The notes beneath the pieces were generated by a model. It did not search any database and was not told where the DNA came from. It was given only the letters and a program-made list of their open reading frames with translations. Shown piece after piece: positions 32,981-42,179 of a stretch of DNA of 64,000 nucleotides; the stretch's first letter is position 1; every line of letters starts with the position of its first letter. A program made the translations under genes and the position numbers. This DNA comes from Bacillota bacterium. GTDB lineage: Bacteria > Bacillota > Sulfobacillia > JABLXB01. The stretch lies in assembly GCA_013178305.1 (NCBI GenBank), contig JABLXB010000001.1:552516-616515 (forward strand), read 5' to 3'.

Positions 32981-33006
32981 GGCCGCACCTCGCTGGAGGT
33001 GCGGCC
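32981..33006. terminator. Bidirectional terminator hairpin
   Basis: GGCCGCACCTC (32981-32991) pairs with GAGGTGCGGCC (32996-33006), an 11-bp stem with a 4-base loop, between the convergent DDAH-family and SSS genes. A modest T-rich run follows on the plus strand. Confidence 0.75.
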
Positions 33007-33051
33007 GTTCGCCGTTCTTGAACAGTATTTCCCGCAACATCCGGTCCAGAA

Positions 33052-34482
33052 TCAGCTGTGAAGTTCTTCCACCATCCTGATGACGTCATCCGAGGGCCTG
33101 GCGGTCGCCAGGCTGACGACGATCATCACCACGAAGGACAAGGGCAGGGATATCAGTATATGCGACAGGCTCGGGAGCTTCATGAACCACAGCGTATATA
33201 GATAGGATACCGACCCCGCGAGGAGCCCCGCTATGGCGCCCGCGTCGTTGGCTCTCTTCCACCAGATACCCAGCACCACCGGCGCGAAGAGGCTCGACAC
33301 TATCAGGCCTACGGCGGCAGTGTATAGCATTGTCAGCAGCTTCGGCGGGTTAAAGGCGAAGAACATCGCCGCTAGGCCGATGACCCAGGTGGTGATCATA
33401 CCGATGTTGATCACCGTGCGGTCGGACGCCCGGGGGTTGATAATTTTCTCATAGATGTCATGTGCGACTGCGCTGGCGCACGACAGGAGAAGAGCGTCCG
33501 TCGTAGACATAACCGCCGCCATGACCGCGGCCACCGCCAGTCCCGCGAATATGGGTGGCAGGAACTCCCCGGTCATCTTTAGAAACAGGGTGTCCGCATC
33601 CTTGAGCCCGGGGAATACCACGTGCCCCGCAGTGGAAATGCCCAGCACGCCGAATACGACCATGACGGCGTAGATCAGCATGGCGTAGTTGAGCGAGTAC
33701 CTGGCAGACTTCACGTCCTTCGATGTGTAAATGCGCATGACGATGTGCGGTATCACCGGAGCCGCGCACGCCCACACCACAAACGCCCCAATGTAGGAAC
33801 TGAGCGGCAGCGCAGCGAGTGTTCCGACCTGGGGTCTGACCCTGGCAGCCTCCATAAGCAATGGAGTGACCCCGCCGAACCTGGTGAACATCGTGATGGC
33901 CAGCACCAGCATCATGAACACGACCAGGATCCCCTGGACCACGTCCGTGACGGTGACGGCCCACATTCCGCCGATCGAAACGTAGACTATAAAGACGATG
34001 GCCGTCAGCACAATCGCCTGATTGTACGGAATCCCGAGAAGAAACTGAGCCGTGACTCCCGCAGCCTTCATCTGGGCGATGATGTAGGTGCCCATCGAGA
34101 GAACGATGATAATTGGGACTGCTATCTGGATGAACCTCGACTTGTAGCGGGACGTCAAGAAGTCCGTTATCGTGACCTTACCCAGATTCCTGAGCTGTTT
34201 CGCCACGAGCACGCCGGCCATGGGGAATCCAAGGACGGCGCCGGCATACATGGCGAAGGCGTACGGGATACCCAGGGAGTAACCCAGCGCCGTGACGCCG
34301 AGAACCGAGCCACCGCTTGCCAGGGCCGCCATGAGTGCCCACGAATTGACAAAAGTGCCGATCTGCCTTCCGGCTATCCAGTAGTCGTCCTTGGATTGTC
34401 TCGCCCTCTTCTGGGCCCAGCCGCCGATCAGGATGCAACCGACGATGTACAGCCCGGTAATCGTGAGTTCCAGCGTCTTCAT
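33052..34482 (-). CDS. Sodium:solute symporter (SSS) family protein (1)
   Basis: A 476-residue transporter with about 13 helices. SSS traits: GYSLGIPYAFAMYAGAVLG, the sodium-site stretch ATTDALLLSCASAVAHDIYE (MSTTDALL), and GGMWAVTVTDVVQGILVVF (the WAVTVTDVVQG signature). It resembles pantothenate/proline/monocarboxylate-type members; its substrate is not decidable. It overlaps the small membrane protein gene by 4 bases and ends the polyferredoxin-AOR2 unit, so it may import the AOR2 precursor. Confidence 0.92.
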   Translation of the reverse strand: MKTLELTITGLYIVGCILIGGWAQKRARQSKDDYWIAGRQIGTFVNSWALMAALASGGSVLGVTALGYSLGIPYAFAMYAGAVLGFPMAGVLVAKQLRNLGKVTITDFLTSRYKSRFIQIAVPIIIVLSMGTYIIAQMKAAGVTAQFLLGIPYNQAIVLTAIVFIVYVSIGGMWAVTVTDVVQGILVVFMMLVLAITMFTRFGGVTPLLMEAARVRPQVGTLAALPLSSYIGAFVVWACAAPVIPHIVMRIYTSKDVKSARYSLNYAMLIYAVMVVFGVLGISTAGHVVFPGLKDADTLFLKMTGEFLPPIFAGLAVAAVMAAVMSTTDALLLSCASAVAHDIYEKIINPRASDRTVINIGMITTWVIGLAAMFFAFNPPKLLTMLYTAAVGLIVSSLFAPVVLGIWWKRANDAGAIAGLLAGSVSYLYTLWFMKLPSLSHILISLPLSFVVMIVVSLATARPSDDVIRMVEELHS

Positions 34483-34721
34483 GAGCGCTTCCCTCCCGCC
34501 GACGCGGTCGTGTTAGTCCCAGGGCCCGGCTTGCCTTCCTGGCTGAGGTTGTATAGTCCCAGCAACGGGCCTATGAACATCAGCGCTCCCATCCCCCAGC
34601 CGAACACGACCATACCATTCACGGTCGTCGTCCGGCTCCATGGGAGAAAGAACACGACCGCCAGGACCACGAACGTGATCAGCAACCAGGCGTCCCCCTT
34701 CCGCATAGGGAAGAAGTCCAT
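34479..34721 (-). CDS. Small two-helix membrane protein, SSS partner
   Basis: An 80-residue protein with two membrane segments (WLLITFVVLAVVFFLPW and GMGALMFIGPLLGLYNL) and a polar tail. Small proteins of this sort (DUF3311/YhdT-like) precede SSS symporter genes and are thought to be accessory subunits. ATG at 34721 follows GGAGGG; its stop overlaps the symporter start by 4 bases. Confidence 0.82.
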   Translation of the reverse strand: MDFFPMRKGDAWLLITFVVLAVVFFLPWSRTTTVNGMVVFGWGMGALMFIGPLLGLYNLSQEGKPGPGTNTTASAGGKRS

Positions 34722-34783
34722 CTTGCGCGTCCCTCCTCGCGATGAATTGAAAGAAGCCTACACACTGCCGTCAACACGCCACC

Positions 34784-36622
34784 CTACCTGCCCAGCGACT
34801 CAGCCACATTCTCGAGGCCAAGCTCTCTCAGCTTGGAACCCGCAGGTATGCCGTTCGAATCCCATCCACGAAGCGAGTAGTATTCGTCCAGGAGTCGCTC
34901 CACCGTGTCCCTGGTGAGATGCTTCCCCTTTGTGGGCCCGCCGGAAACGGGCTCCTCATAAAACCGTGCGGGCGGGTAGTCGCAGGCCCTGCCGAAACCC
35001 GGGACCTCCCTGGCCCAGAACGACCTCGTCAGGTTCCACACCTTCTCCGAAACCCGCAACAGGTCTTGCCACGTCATGTCCATCCCCGTAACCAGTGGGA
35101 AGATCTCGCCGTAGTACTTGAGGTCAAATCCGATCTCGATCCAGGGGAACCGGCACACCGTGAGCATATCGAGCAGCGGCCTGACGTGTTGCAGTTCGAT
35201 CACCTTGGCCGCCTTCCCTCCAATTACGTCCCTGCCCACAGCTATGTCGTAGGTTATCGCCCACGCCCTGTTGTGGTGGGCCCCCACATCACACGTCATG
35301 TATGCGAGTAGCGTTCCGGCCGCGTAACGGGGCTCGTATCCGGAAACCTCCAGCCCCTTTACTTGTATGGCGTACTTCTCACTACCACCGCCCAGCGCGC
35401 GAGCGGCGGACCGTGCGCCCTCGGCCAGGACAGCCCCTACACCTTCGCGCCTGGCGATCTTGTTTGCGAGGTATTCCACCGAGGCCATATCGCCGAACCG
35501 CAGTTCGCGACCATCGACGTCGCCCCTGGAGATGAGCCCCTTCTCAAAGCATTCCAACGCAAAGCCGATGACGTTACCGCCGGAGATCGTGTCCAGGCCG
35601 AGGTCGTCCATCACGTGGTTGAGATACGCAACCTGGGAGATGTCGGAAATGCAGCAGGCCCCTCCGACGAGAGCGATCGTCTCGTACTCCGGCCCTTCCT
35701 GGTATGTCTCCATGCCGCCGGCGCTCACCTTCGTGTACTTGCCGCACGGTATCGGGCAGCTGAAGCACCCCTTGTCCACCACGACTATCTCTCGGAGGGC
35801 CTTGCCGTTTATGTTCTTGTACGGGGCGAAGTAACCGGCCGCGAAGTTCCTGGTCGGGAAGGCGCCGTTTTCGTTGCACCAGTCGGTAATGTCCGCCGTG
35901 CCGTACGGCGTCCACGTCTTGAACCCGGGCCTCTCGAACGCCGCCCGGAACATCTCCTTACCCTTCCTGAGCACGCCTTCGGGGTCGGCGACCTTGTAGC
36001 CGCGGCTACCCCTGACGGCAACCGCCTTCAGCTTCTTGGAGCCCATTACGGCGCCTATTCCGGTGCGGCCGGCCTGCCGTCCGAAATCGTGCGTTACGCA
36101 GGCAATTTTGACGAGGTTCTCGCCGGCCGGCCCGATCGTCACGATCTGATACTCTTTTCCAAGGTCACGCTTCAGGGCCGCTTCCGCATCATAGCTGCCG
36201 AGCCCCCAGTACTTTCCCGCGTCGATGATACTCACCCTGTCGTCGTCAACCACCAGACACACTGGTTTGGGTGATTTCCCCGAAATGATGAAAAGGTCGT
36301 AACCCGCGGTCTTCATCTCTGCGGAGAAGTGTCCGCCCATGTTGCTGTCGCCGTACCCGCCGGTCGCGGGCGACTTCGCCCCAAATTCGACCTTGCCGCT
36401 GCTGGGCAGGAACGACCCCGAGAGCGGTCCCGCGGCTATGACGACCTTGTTACCTTCGCCGAGCGGGTCTGTCCCCTTCTCGACTTCGTCCCAGAGAGTC
36501 TTGGCCACGAACCCGCGCCCGCCGATCCATTGCCGGGCCATGCCGGGCGGTAGTGGTTCGACCGTGGTTGTCCCATTTGACAGGTCTACTCTCAGTATTC
36601 TGCCGCCGTATCCGTACGGCAC
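34784..36622 (-). CDS. aor: Aldehyde ferredoxin oxidoreductase family protein (AOR2)
   Basis: A 612-residue tungsto-pterin enzyme. Seen: YGGRILRVDLSNG and GGRGFVAKTLWDEVEKG at the N-terminus, GYGDSNMGGHFSAEMK, GPAGENLVKIACV, GAVMGSKKLKAVAVRG, the cluster ligands KGCFSCPIPC (about residue 285) and the distal Cys in MLTVCRFP. It is well separated in sequence from AOR1 and AOR4, so it likely acts on a different aldehyde. It starts 31 bases inside the 3' end of its ferredoxin gene, giving tight coupling, and lies upstream of an SSS symporter. Confidence 0.93.
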   Translation of the reverse strand: MPYGYGGRILRVDLSNGTTTVEPLPPGMARQWIGGRGFVAKTLWDEVEKGTDPLGEGNKVVIAAGPLSGSFLPSSGKVEFGAKSPATGGYGDSNMGGHFSAEMKTAGYDLFIISGKSPKPVCLVVDDDRVSIIDAGKYWGLGSYDAEAALKRDLGKEYQIVTIGPAGENLVKIACVTHDFGRQAGRTGIGAVMGSKKLKAVAVRGSRGYKVADPEGVLRKGKEMFRAAFERPGFKTWTPYGTADITDWCNENGAFPTRNFAAGYFAPYKNINGKALREIVVVDKGCFSCPIPCGKYTKVSAGGMETYQEGPEYETIALVGGACCISDISQVAYLNHVMDDLGLDTISGGNVIGFALECFEKGLISRGDVDGRELRFGDMASVEYLANKIARREGVGAVLAEGARSAARALGGGSEKYAIQVKGLEVSGYEPRYAAGTLLAYMTCDVGAHHNRAWAITYDIAVGRDVIGGKAAKVIELQHVRPLLDMLTVCRFPWIEIGFDLKYYGEIFPLVTGMDMTWQDLLRVSEKVWNLTRSFWAREVPGFGRACDYPPARFYEEPVSGGPTKGKHLTRDTVERLLDEYYSLRGWDSNGIPAGSKLRELGLENVAESLGR

Positions 36623-37026
36623 GCCTGCTCACCCCCCTCTAGCCTGCCGGCGCCTGCAAGAACGCCCCGCGGGCACCACTCAACGCACTCGCCGCACTGG
36701 TTGCATATAATGGGGGCCTTCAAGTCCGGATGGACGAACACCGCAGAGGACGGGCACGCGCTGACGCACGCCCGGCATCCCGTGCACAGGGCATCATCAA
36801 CGACGTAGGCGGAATCCTTGAACCCAATGGCGCCCGCCAGGCAGGCCTCGGCGCACTTCCCGCACTGATCGCACAGATGGATCCGGAACCTCCCCGGTAC
36901 GGGGAACTCCCCCTCGACGCGTATCGCCGCCTTCTTCGGATTCATCTCCTTGAAGTGGGTCAGCGCGCATAGGATTTCGCACGTCCTGCATCCAGAGCAT
37001 AGCGCCTCATGCGCGGTGATCGGCAT
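36592..37026 (-). CDS. Polyferredoxin-type electron-transfer subunit for AOR2
   Basis: A 144-residue iron-sulfur protein with four Cys groups: CSGCRTCEILC, CDQCGKCAEAC, CTGCRACVSAC and CNQCGECVEWC. Each can hold a [4Fe-4S] cluster. It is the AOR2 counterpart of the AOR1 ferredoxin but clearly diverged in sequence. ATG at 37026 follows GGAGGAGG. It is the first gene of the (-) unit and its 3' end overlaps AOR2. Confidence 0.92.
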   Translation of the reverse strand: MPITAHEALCSGCRTCEILCALTHFKEMNPKKAAIRVEGEFPVPGRFRIHLCDQCGKCAEACLAGAIGFKDSAYVVDDALCTGCRACVSACPSSAVFVHPDLKAPIICNQCGECVEWCPRGVLAGAGRLEGGEQACRTDTAAEY

Positions 37027-37256
37027 AGTACTCCTCCTCCGTATTGGGAGCAGCGATTCTTGCCGGGGCGAATGCCTCCCTTTGGCCGAACCTACAAAAA
37101 CCAAGCCCGTTATTTTAGGCGAAGCCACAAATGTCGGTTCACACAAAACGCCGTAACGTTTTTTTGGAGAAGACGCCAAAGGGCGCCCGGGGAGTGCTGG
37201 GGAACCGTACCGGAGAACCACTGCAATGCCTGCCCGGTAAGCGTGGGGGTGATGCC

Positions 37257-38606
37257 GTGAAGGACCACGTGTTTTACGCAAGTCTCAAAGCGACGTATCC
37301 GGTCATAGACCGCGGCGAGGGCGTGTACCTGTGGGATACGTCCGGCAAGCGGTACCTCGACGGATGCTCGGGAGCACTGGTGGCAAACATCGGCCACGGT
37401 GTAAAGGAGGTGGCCGACGCGATTGATCGCCAGCTCCGGCGAGTCGCCTTCGCGCACAGGTCCCAGTTCACGAGCGGTCCGCTCATCAGTCTGGCCGAAC
37501 TGATCGCGGAGATGGCGCCCCCGGGTATGAACTGGGTTAACTTCGTCTCCGGCGGCTCCGAGGCCACCGAGACCGCGATGAAGATGGCGCGGGAGTATTA
37601 CATCGAACGTGGAAAGCCCGCGAAATACCAGGTTGTGGCGCGCTGGCAGAGTTATCATGGTAACTCGATCGGGGCCCTGTCCATGAGCGGGCACATCGGC
37701 AGGAGGCGTCGCTACGCCCCAATGCTCGTCGATTTCCCCCATGCCGTCCCCGCGTACTGCTACAGGTGCCCGTTCGACAAGAGGCCGGAAAACTGCGCGC
37801 TCGAGTGCGCCGCCGATATCGAGAGGGCCATCGTCAGCGCCGGTCCCGAAAACGTGGCGGCCGTAATCATCGAGCCCGTTGTCGGTTCGTCCCTCGGGGC
37901 GGTCCCAGCGCCCGACGGATACCTGCAGGCGGTGAGGGACACCTGCACTAAGTACGATGTCCTGCTGATCGCCGACGAGGTGATGACCGGTTTCGGCCGC
38001 ACCGGCGCCAACTTCGGCGTGGACCACTGGAAAGTCGTACCCGACATGATAGTGTGCGCGAAGGGGGCAAGCGGCGGGTACGCCCCGCTCGGCGCGGTCG
38101 TGCTTACGGATGAAGTCCACAGGGCGTTCAGAGAGGGTTCGGGCAAGTTCGCCCACGGCTTCACCTACGGCGGCAACCCTGTCGCGGCGGCCGCGGGTGT
38201 GGCGGTGCTCGAGTACCTGAAAAACCACGACCTCGTCAACGCCTCGCTAGAGAGGGGGCGCTACCTTATGGCGGGGTTGAAACGGCTGCAGGAGTCCTGC
38301 TCCATGGTAGGAGACGTCCGGGGGATGGGGCTGATGACGGGAATCGAGTTCGTCTCCGATAGGCGCACGAAGGAGCCTTTCCCAGTCAAGAGCGGCGTGA
38401 CCGACATGGTGAAGTCGGTGGCATTCTCAAAAGGACTGATCCTATACCCGGCCCCCGGGTGCGCCGATGGTGTCCGCGGCGACACCGTTATGGTCGCCCC
38501 GCCACTCGTCATAAAGGACTCCGAGATCGACGAGCTGCTGGCCATCATCGAGGAAACCCTGCGGGAAATCGAGGCCCGGGTTCCAGGGCTTGAGAAGCGG
38601 ACCTGA
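37257..38606 (+). CDS. Class III pyridoxal-phosphate aminotransferase
   Basis: A 449-residue enzyme of the omega-amino acid transaminase group. Seen: VYLWDTSGKRYLDGCSGALV, FVSGGSEATETAMKMAR (PLP phosphate loop), LLIADEVMTGFGRTG, and the Schiff-base Lys in VCAKGASGGYAPLGAV. It could remove the amino group from beta-alanine, GABA or a similar omega-amino acid, giving a semialdehyde. It heads a five-gene CoA-linked module and is divergent from the AOR2 unit, whose enzyme could oxidise such a semialdehyde. GTG at 37257 after a GGGGGTGA site. Confidence 0.9.
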   Translation: MKDHVFYASLKATYPVIDRGEGVYLWDTSGKRYLDGCSGALVANIGHGVKEVADAIDRQLRRVAFAHRSQFTSGPLISLAELIAEMAPPGMNWVNFVSGGSEATETAMKMAREYYIERGKPAKYQVVARWQSYHGNSIGALSMSGHIGRRRRYAPMLVDFPHAVPAYCYRCPFDKRPENCALECAADIERAIVSAGPENVAAVIIEPVVGSSLGAVPAPDGYLQAVRDTCTKYDVLLIADEVMTGFGRTGANFGVDHWKVVPDMIVCAKGASGGYAPLGAVVLTDEVHRAFREGSGKFAHGFTYGGNPVAAAAGVAVLEYLKNHDLVNASLERGRYLMAGLKRLQESCSMVGDVRGMGLMTGIEFVSDRRTKEPFPVKSGVTDMVKSVAFSKGLILYPAPGCADGVRGDTVMVAPPLVIKDSEIDELLAIIEETLREIEARVPGLEKRT

Positions 38607-38622
38607 AAGGAGTGCGTGCGTT

Positions 38623-39318
38623 TTGGCCCTCCCTGCCACCGCAACACAAAGGTCGAAGGTGCGAACGATTCAGGAGGCGCTGTCCAGGGTCGTCGACGGC
38701 AGCAGCATCATGGTCGGCGGCTTCGGGCTGGCCGGGTGTCCATGGCCGCTGATCGACGCGCTGGCGGTGCACGGCGCCAGGAGCCTCACGATAATCTCCA
38801 ACGACCTGGGGTCGCCCGGCGTCGGGTTAGGCAAGCTGCTGACTTACGGTCTGGTCAAGAAGGTGATCGGCACCTATTACACCTGGAACCCCGAAGTGTC
38901 CAGGCAGTATCTCGAGGGGTTGCTCGAGGTCGAGCTGGTCCCGCAGGGCACGTTCGTTGAGAGAATCCGCGCCGCGGGGGTGGGCCTCGGGGGGTTCTAC
39001 ACCCCTACGGCGGTCGGGACGGAATTGGCCGAGGGCAAGGAGACACGCGTGATAAGTGGCCGGGAACACGTGTTGGAGTTCCCCCTCAGGGCCGACGTTG
39101 CCCTGGTGAAGTGTCATAAGGCCGACACGCTCGGCAACCTCGTATACCGGAAGACCGCCCGCAACTTCAACCCGTTGATGGCTATGGCCGCCGACTACGT
39201 TATAGCACACTCAGACTACATCGTTCAGCCGGGGGAACTCGACCCGGAAGCCATAGTCACTCCGCAGCTGTTTGTGGACGTAGTAGTCCACGGAGGGACC
39301 GGCAATGAAGCATCTTAG
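38623..39318 (+). CDS. CoA-transferase, alpha subunit
   Basis: A 231-residue class I CoA-transferase subunit A. Features: SSIMVGGFGLAGCPWPLIDAL, SLTIISNDLGSPGVGLGKLL, QGTFVERIRAAGVGLGGFYTPT, GTELAEGKE and KADTLGNLVYRKTARNFNP, all diagnostic of the SctA/AtoD type. It moves CoA between acids such as acetate and acetoacetate or a 3-oxo acid. The TTG at 38623 follows AAGGAG. It overlaps the beta subunit by 14 bases. Confidence 0.92.
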   Translation: MALPATATQRSKVRTIQEALSRVVDGSSIMVGGFGLAGCPWPLIDALAVHGARSLTIISNDLGSPGVGLGKLLTYGLVKKVIGTYYTWNPEVSRQYLEGLLEVELVPQGTFVERIRAAGVGLGGFYTPTAVGTELAEGKETRVISGREHVLEFPLRADVALVKCHKADTLGNLVYRKTARNFNPLMAMAADYVIAHSDYIVQPGELDPEAIVTPQLFVDVVVHGGTGNEAS

Positions 39319-39994
39319 TGAAGACGTCGCAAAGGTAAGGATCGCCCACAGGGTTGCAGAGTTCGTACGGCCCGGAGAATACGTGAACCTCGGTGTAGGG
39401 ATCCCCACGATGGTGGCCGACTTCCTCGCGCCCGGCGCCGTGTGTTTTCACAGTGAGAACGGTATACTCGGCGTGGGACCCAAGGCTGGCCCCGGCCAGG
39501 AGGACCCCGACCTGATTAACGCGGGGAGGCAGGGCGTCACCGAGCTGCCCGGATCCTCGTATTTCGACTCCGCCCTCTCGTTCGGGATGATACGCGGGGG
39601 GCACATCACCACGACGGTGCTCGGGACGTTACAGGTTGACGTGGAGGGAACCATCGCCAACTGGAAGAATCCAGCCGGAGGGCTGCTGGGCGTCGGCGGG
39701 GCCATGGACCTCTGCACCGGAGCCAGGAGGGTGATCGTGGCCACCACGCTTTTTACCAGGAATGGCGAGCCGAAGGTCGTGGACAGGTGTACGATGCCGG
39801 TTACGGCGACGCGTGAAGCGGACGTTGTCGTTACCGAATTCGCCGTCTTCGAGAAGAAGAACGGGAGATTGACCTTGACGGAAATCGCGCCCGAGATCAC
39901 TCTGGAGGAGATGAGGTCCCTGGTCAGGGCTGCGTTCGACGTAGCGGCCGACCTGAAGACAATGCGGGTCCAGGGCGGTGAGGCGAATGGTTGA
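39305..39994 (+). CDS. CoA-transferase, beta subunit
   Basis: A 229-residue class I subunit B. The catalytic Glu is in HSENGILGVGP; other family marks are YVNLGVGIPTMVADFL, GGHITTTVLGTLQVDVEGTIANW and TLTEIAPEITLEEM. Forms a complex with the alpha subunit. The thiolase gene starts 7 bases inside its 3' end, so these genes are translationally coupled. Confidence 0.93.
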   Translation: MKHLSEDVAKVRIAHRVAEFVRPGEYVNLGVGIPTMVADFLAPGAVCFHSENGILGVGPKAGPGQEDPDLINAGRQGVTELPGSSYFDSALSFGMIRGGHITTTVLGTLQVDVEGTIANWKNPAGGLLGVGGAMDLCTGARRVIVATTLFTRNGEPKVVDRCTMPVTATREADVVVTEFAVFEKKNGRLTLTEIAPEITLEEMRSLVRAAFDVAADLKTMRVQGGEANG

Positions 39995-41156
39995 GGTGGC
40001 CGTTGTCGGGGCAGGGCAAACCCCTTACGGGGACTTCCCGGACCTCACGATAAAGGAGATGTTCGCGGCGGCCGTCCGTGAGGCCGCAGGCAGTGTCGAC
40101 AAGGGTTTTGACCCTGGACGGGTCGGCGCCGCGTACATTGGGACCCTGGGGTCGGGGGGATTTCAGCTGGGCCAGTCCGACGTGCTCGTGGCCGAATACG
40201 CGGGGCTCCCGGCTGTCCCCGTCACTCGCGTTGAGAACGCCTGCGCCTCCGGCGGCTTCGCGCTGTATACGGGGGCCCTCGCCATAATGTCCGGACTGTA
40301 CGATGTTGTCGTCGCCGGCGGCGTCGAGAAAATGAGGGATGTTTCGGCGACAAAGAACAAGTACTGGCTGGGCGTCTCCGGAGACACCGAATACGAGAGG
40401 CTGGCCGGGGTCACGTTCTCCGGCATATACGCGATCATGGCCAGGCGTTACATGTTCGAACACGGCGTGGACAGGAAGTACCTGTCGATGGTCGCGGTGA
40501 AGAACCACAAGCACGGCGCGATGAACCCGAAAGCGCATATCCGGCGCGAGATCACCCTGGAAGAGGCCATGTCCGGAGCTCCGGTAGCCGCCCCGCTGAA
40601 CGTGTACGATTGCTGCCCCACCTCTGATGGGGCCGCCGCCGTCATCCTCGCTCGAGGGGACATTGCTCGCGAATTCACCGTCTCCCCGGTTTTCATCAAG
40701 GGGATGGGAGCGGGGGCGGACGCGCTTGCCATCCACGACAGGCCGGACATAACCGGCCTCCAGGCGGTGCGCGACGCTGCGCGGCAGGCGTACGCGGCAG
40801 CCGGAGTGGGTCCCGATGACATCGACCTCGCCGAGGTGCACGATTGCTTCACCATAGCGGAGATCATGGCCTACGAGGACCTGGGATTCGCGCCCAGGGG
40901 CCAGGCCGGGGATCTGCTGGACCGGGGGGACACCTCGATCGGCGGGAGTATCCCCATGAACGTTAGTGGAGGCCTGAAATCCAAAGGGCACCCCCTTGGG
41001 GCCACCGGCGTAGGGCAGGTCTGTGAAGTCTTCCACCAATTGAGGGGAACGGCCGAAAGCGCGGGCAGGCAGGTCAAGAACGCCCGGCTGGGCCTCACCC
41101 ACAACGTCGGCGGCTCGGGGGGAACCGCGACGGTCTTCATCCTCGAAAGGCGGTGA
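39987..41156 (+). CDS. Thiolase family protein (SCP2-type acetyl-CoA acyltransferase)
   Basis: A 389-residue thiolase. It has the nucleophilic Cys in RVENACASGGFALY, the HDCFTIAEIMAYEDLG segment, NVSGGLKSKGHPLGATGVGQV and GLTHNVGGSGGTATVFIL. This SCP2-like subtype is usually paired with a DUF35 OB-fold protein and lacks the second canonical Cys-His loop of biosynthetic thiolases. It probably cleaves or makes a 3-oxoacyl-CoA. ATG at 39987 is preferred. Confidence 0.92.
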   Translation: MVEVAVVGAGQTPYGDFPDLTIKEMFAAAVREAAGSVDKGFDPGRVGAAYIGTLGSGGFQLGQSDVLVAEYAGLPAVPVTRVENACASGGFALYTGALAIMSGLYDVVVAGGVEKMRDVSATKNKYWLGVSGDTEYERLAGVTFSGIYAIMARRYMFEHGVDRKYLSMVAVKNHKHGAMNPKAHIRREITLEEAMSGAPVAAPLNVYDCCPTSDGAAAVILARGDIAREFTVSPVFIKGMGAGADALAIHDRPDITGLQAVRDAARQAYAAAGVGPDDIDLAEVHDCFTIAEIMAYEDLGFAPRGQAGDLLDRGDTSIGGSIPMNVSGGLKSKGHPLGATGVGQVCEVFHQLRGTAESAGRQVKNARLGLTHNVGGSGGTATVFILERR

Positions 41157-41161
41157 CGCTT

Positions 41162-42169
41162 TTGACCGGGATTATCGGGTGGGGGGCATTCATCCCGAGG
41201 AAGCGTATACGGGCTGCTGATTTCAAGGCGGCGTGGGGCTCCTTCGGTGGGGTGAGGATACTGGAGAAGACCGTCCCCGACGTTGACGATGATTCTGTCA
41301 CGATGGCAACCAACGCCGCTCAGGCGGCCGTAAGGCACGCCGGCATAGACGCTGCTTCCGTCCGCGCGATCGCGCTCGCTTCCTCCTCCCTGCCGTACGA
41401 ACAAAAGCACCAGGCTGGCACCGTCGCTATAGCACTCGGCGTACCAGGGAACTCCATGGGCCTCCAATTCGCGGGGTCCTCGAAATCCGGGACCGAAGCA
41501 CTGCTGTGCGCGCTCGCCCTGGCCGAAAAGACGGGCGGCCACGCCGTGGTGGCGGCGGGCGACCGGAGGGGTTCGAGCATGTACAGCCCTCTCGAGCACG
41601 CTGCCGGCGCGGCGGGATGCGCCCTGGTGACCGGCGCGGGAAACGTGATCGCGGAGATGGAGGGTTCCGCCCACTTCATCGACGATATTCCGGGAGACCG
41701 GTTCAGGCCTGCCGGACAGGCGGACCTCGAGGATATCGAGGTAAGGGAATATACGGAACGACTCATGCTCGGGGCCATGACATCCGCCGCTTCGGGCCTA
41801 CTTGGAAAGCTCGATGCTGAGCCCGGCGATTTCAAGCACCTCTGCGTTACCGAACCCGACGGGAGGCTTGCGGCGCAGGTGGCAAAGAAGCTCGACCTGC
41901 CGGAAGACCGTATCGCCGCTGCAAGCCTGGCGCGGCGGCTGGGTGACACGGGGGCATGTAGCGTGCTGCTCGGACTCATATCCGCCCTGGAGGACTCCCG
42001 AGAGGGAGACCGGATCCTGGCCATCGCGTATGGAGAAGGCGGCGGCGCCGCCGCCCTCGCGTTCCGCGTGCTGTCCAGGCCGTCCCCGAGCAACCTGGAC
42101 GAGCAGGTGGCCGGCGCGGAATACATTGACTTCATCGAGTATCTCAAGCTCAGGGGCAGGGTCAATTAG
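41162..42169 (+). CDS. HMG-CoA synthase-like / KAS III-like protein with Ser in place of catalytic Cys
   Basis: A 335-residue thiolase-superfamily protein of the HMG-CoA synthase type (GIIGWGAFIPRKRI at the N-terminus, LASSSLPYEQKHQAGTVA, SSKSGTEALLCAL). Where archaeal HMG-CoA synthases have FACKAGT, this protein has SSKSGT, so Ser107 replaces the acylated Cys by my alignment. That would rule out normal condensation chemistry and suggests a structural or different role. It lies between thiolase and DUF35 genes, the same trio found as a complex in archaea. TTG at 41162; a GTG at 41153 overlaps the thiolase stop. Confidence 0.78.
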   Translation: MTGIIGWGAFIPRKRIRAADFKAAWGSFGGVRILEKTVPDVDDDSVTMATNAAQAAVRHAGIDAASVRAIALASSSLPYEQKHQAGTVAIALGVPGNSMGLQFAGSSKSGTEALLCALALAEKTGGHAVVAAGDRRGSSMYSPLEHAAGAAGCALVTGAGNVIAEMEGSAHFIDDIPGDRFRPAGQADLEDIEVREYTERLMLGAMTSAASGLLGKLDAEPGDFKHLCVTEPDGRLAAQVAKKLDLPEDRIAAASLARRLGDTGACSVLLGLISALEDSREGDRILAIAYGEGGGAAALAFRVLSRPSPSNLDEQVAGAEYIDFIEYLKLRGRVN

Positions 42170-42179
42170 GAGGGGTATA

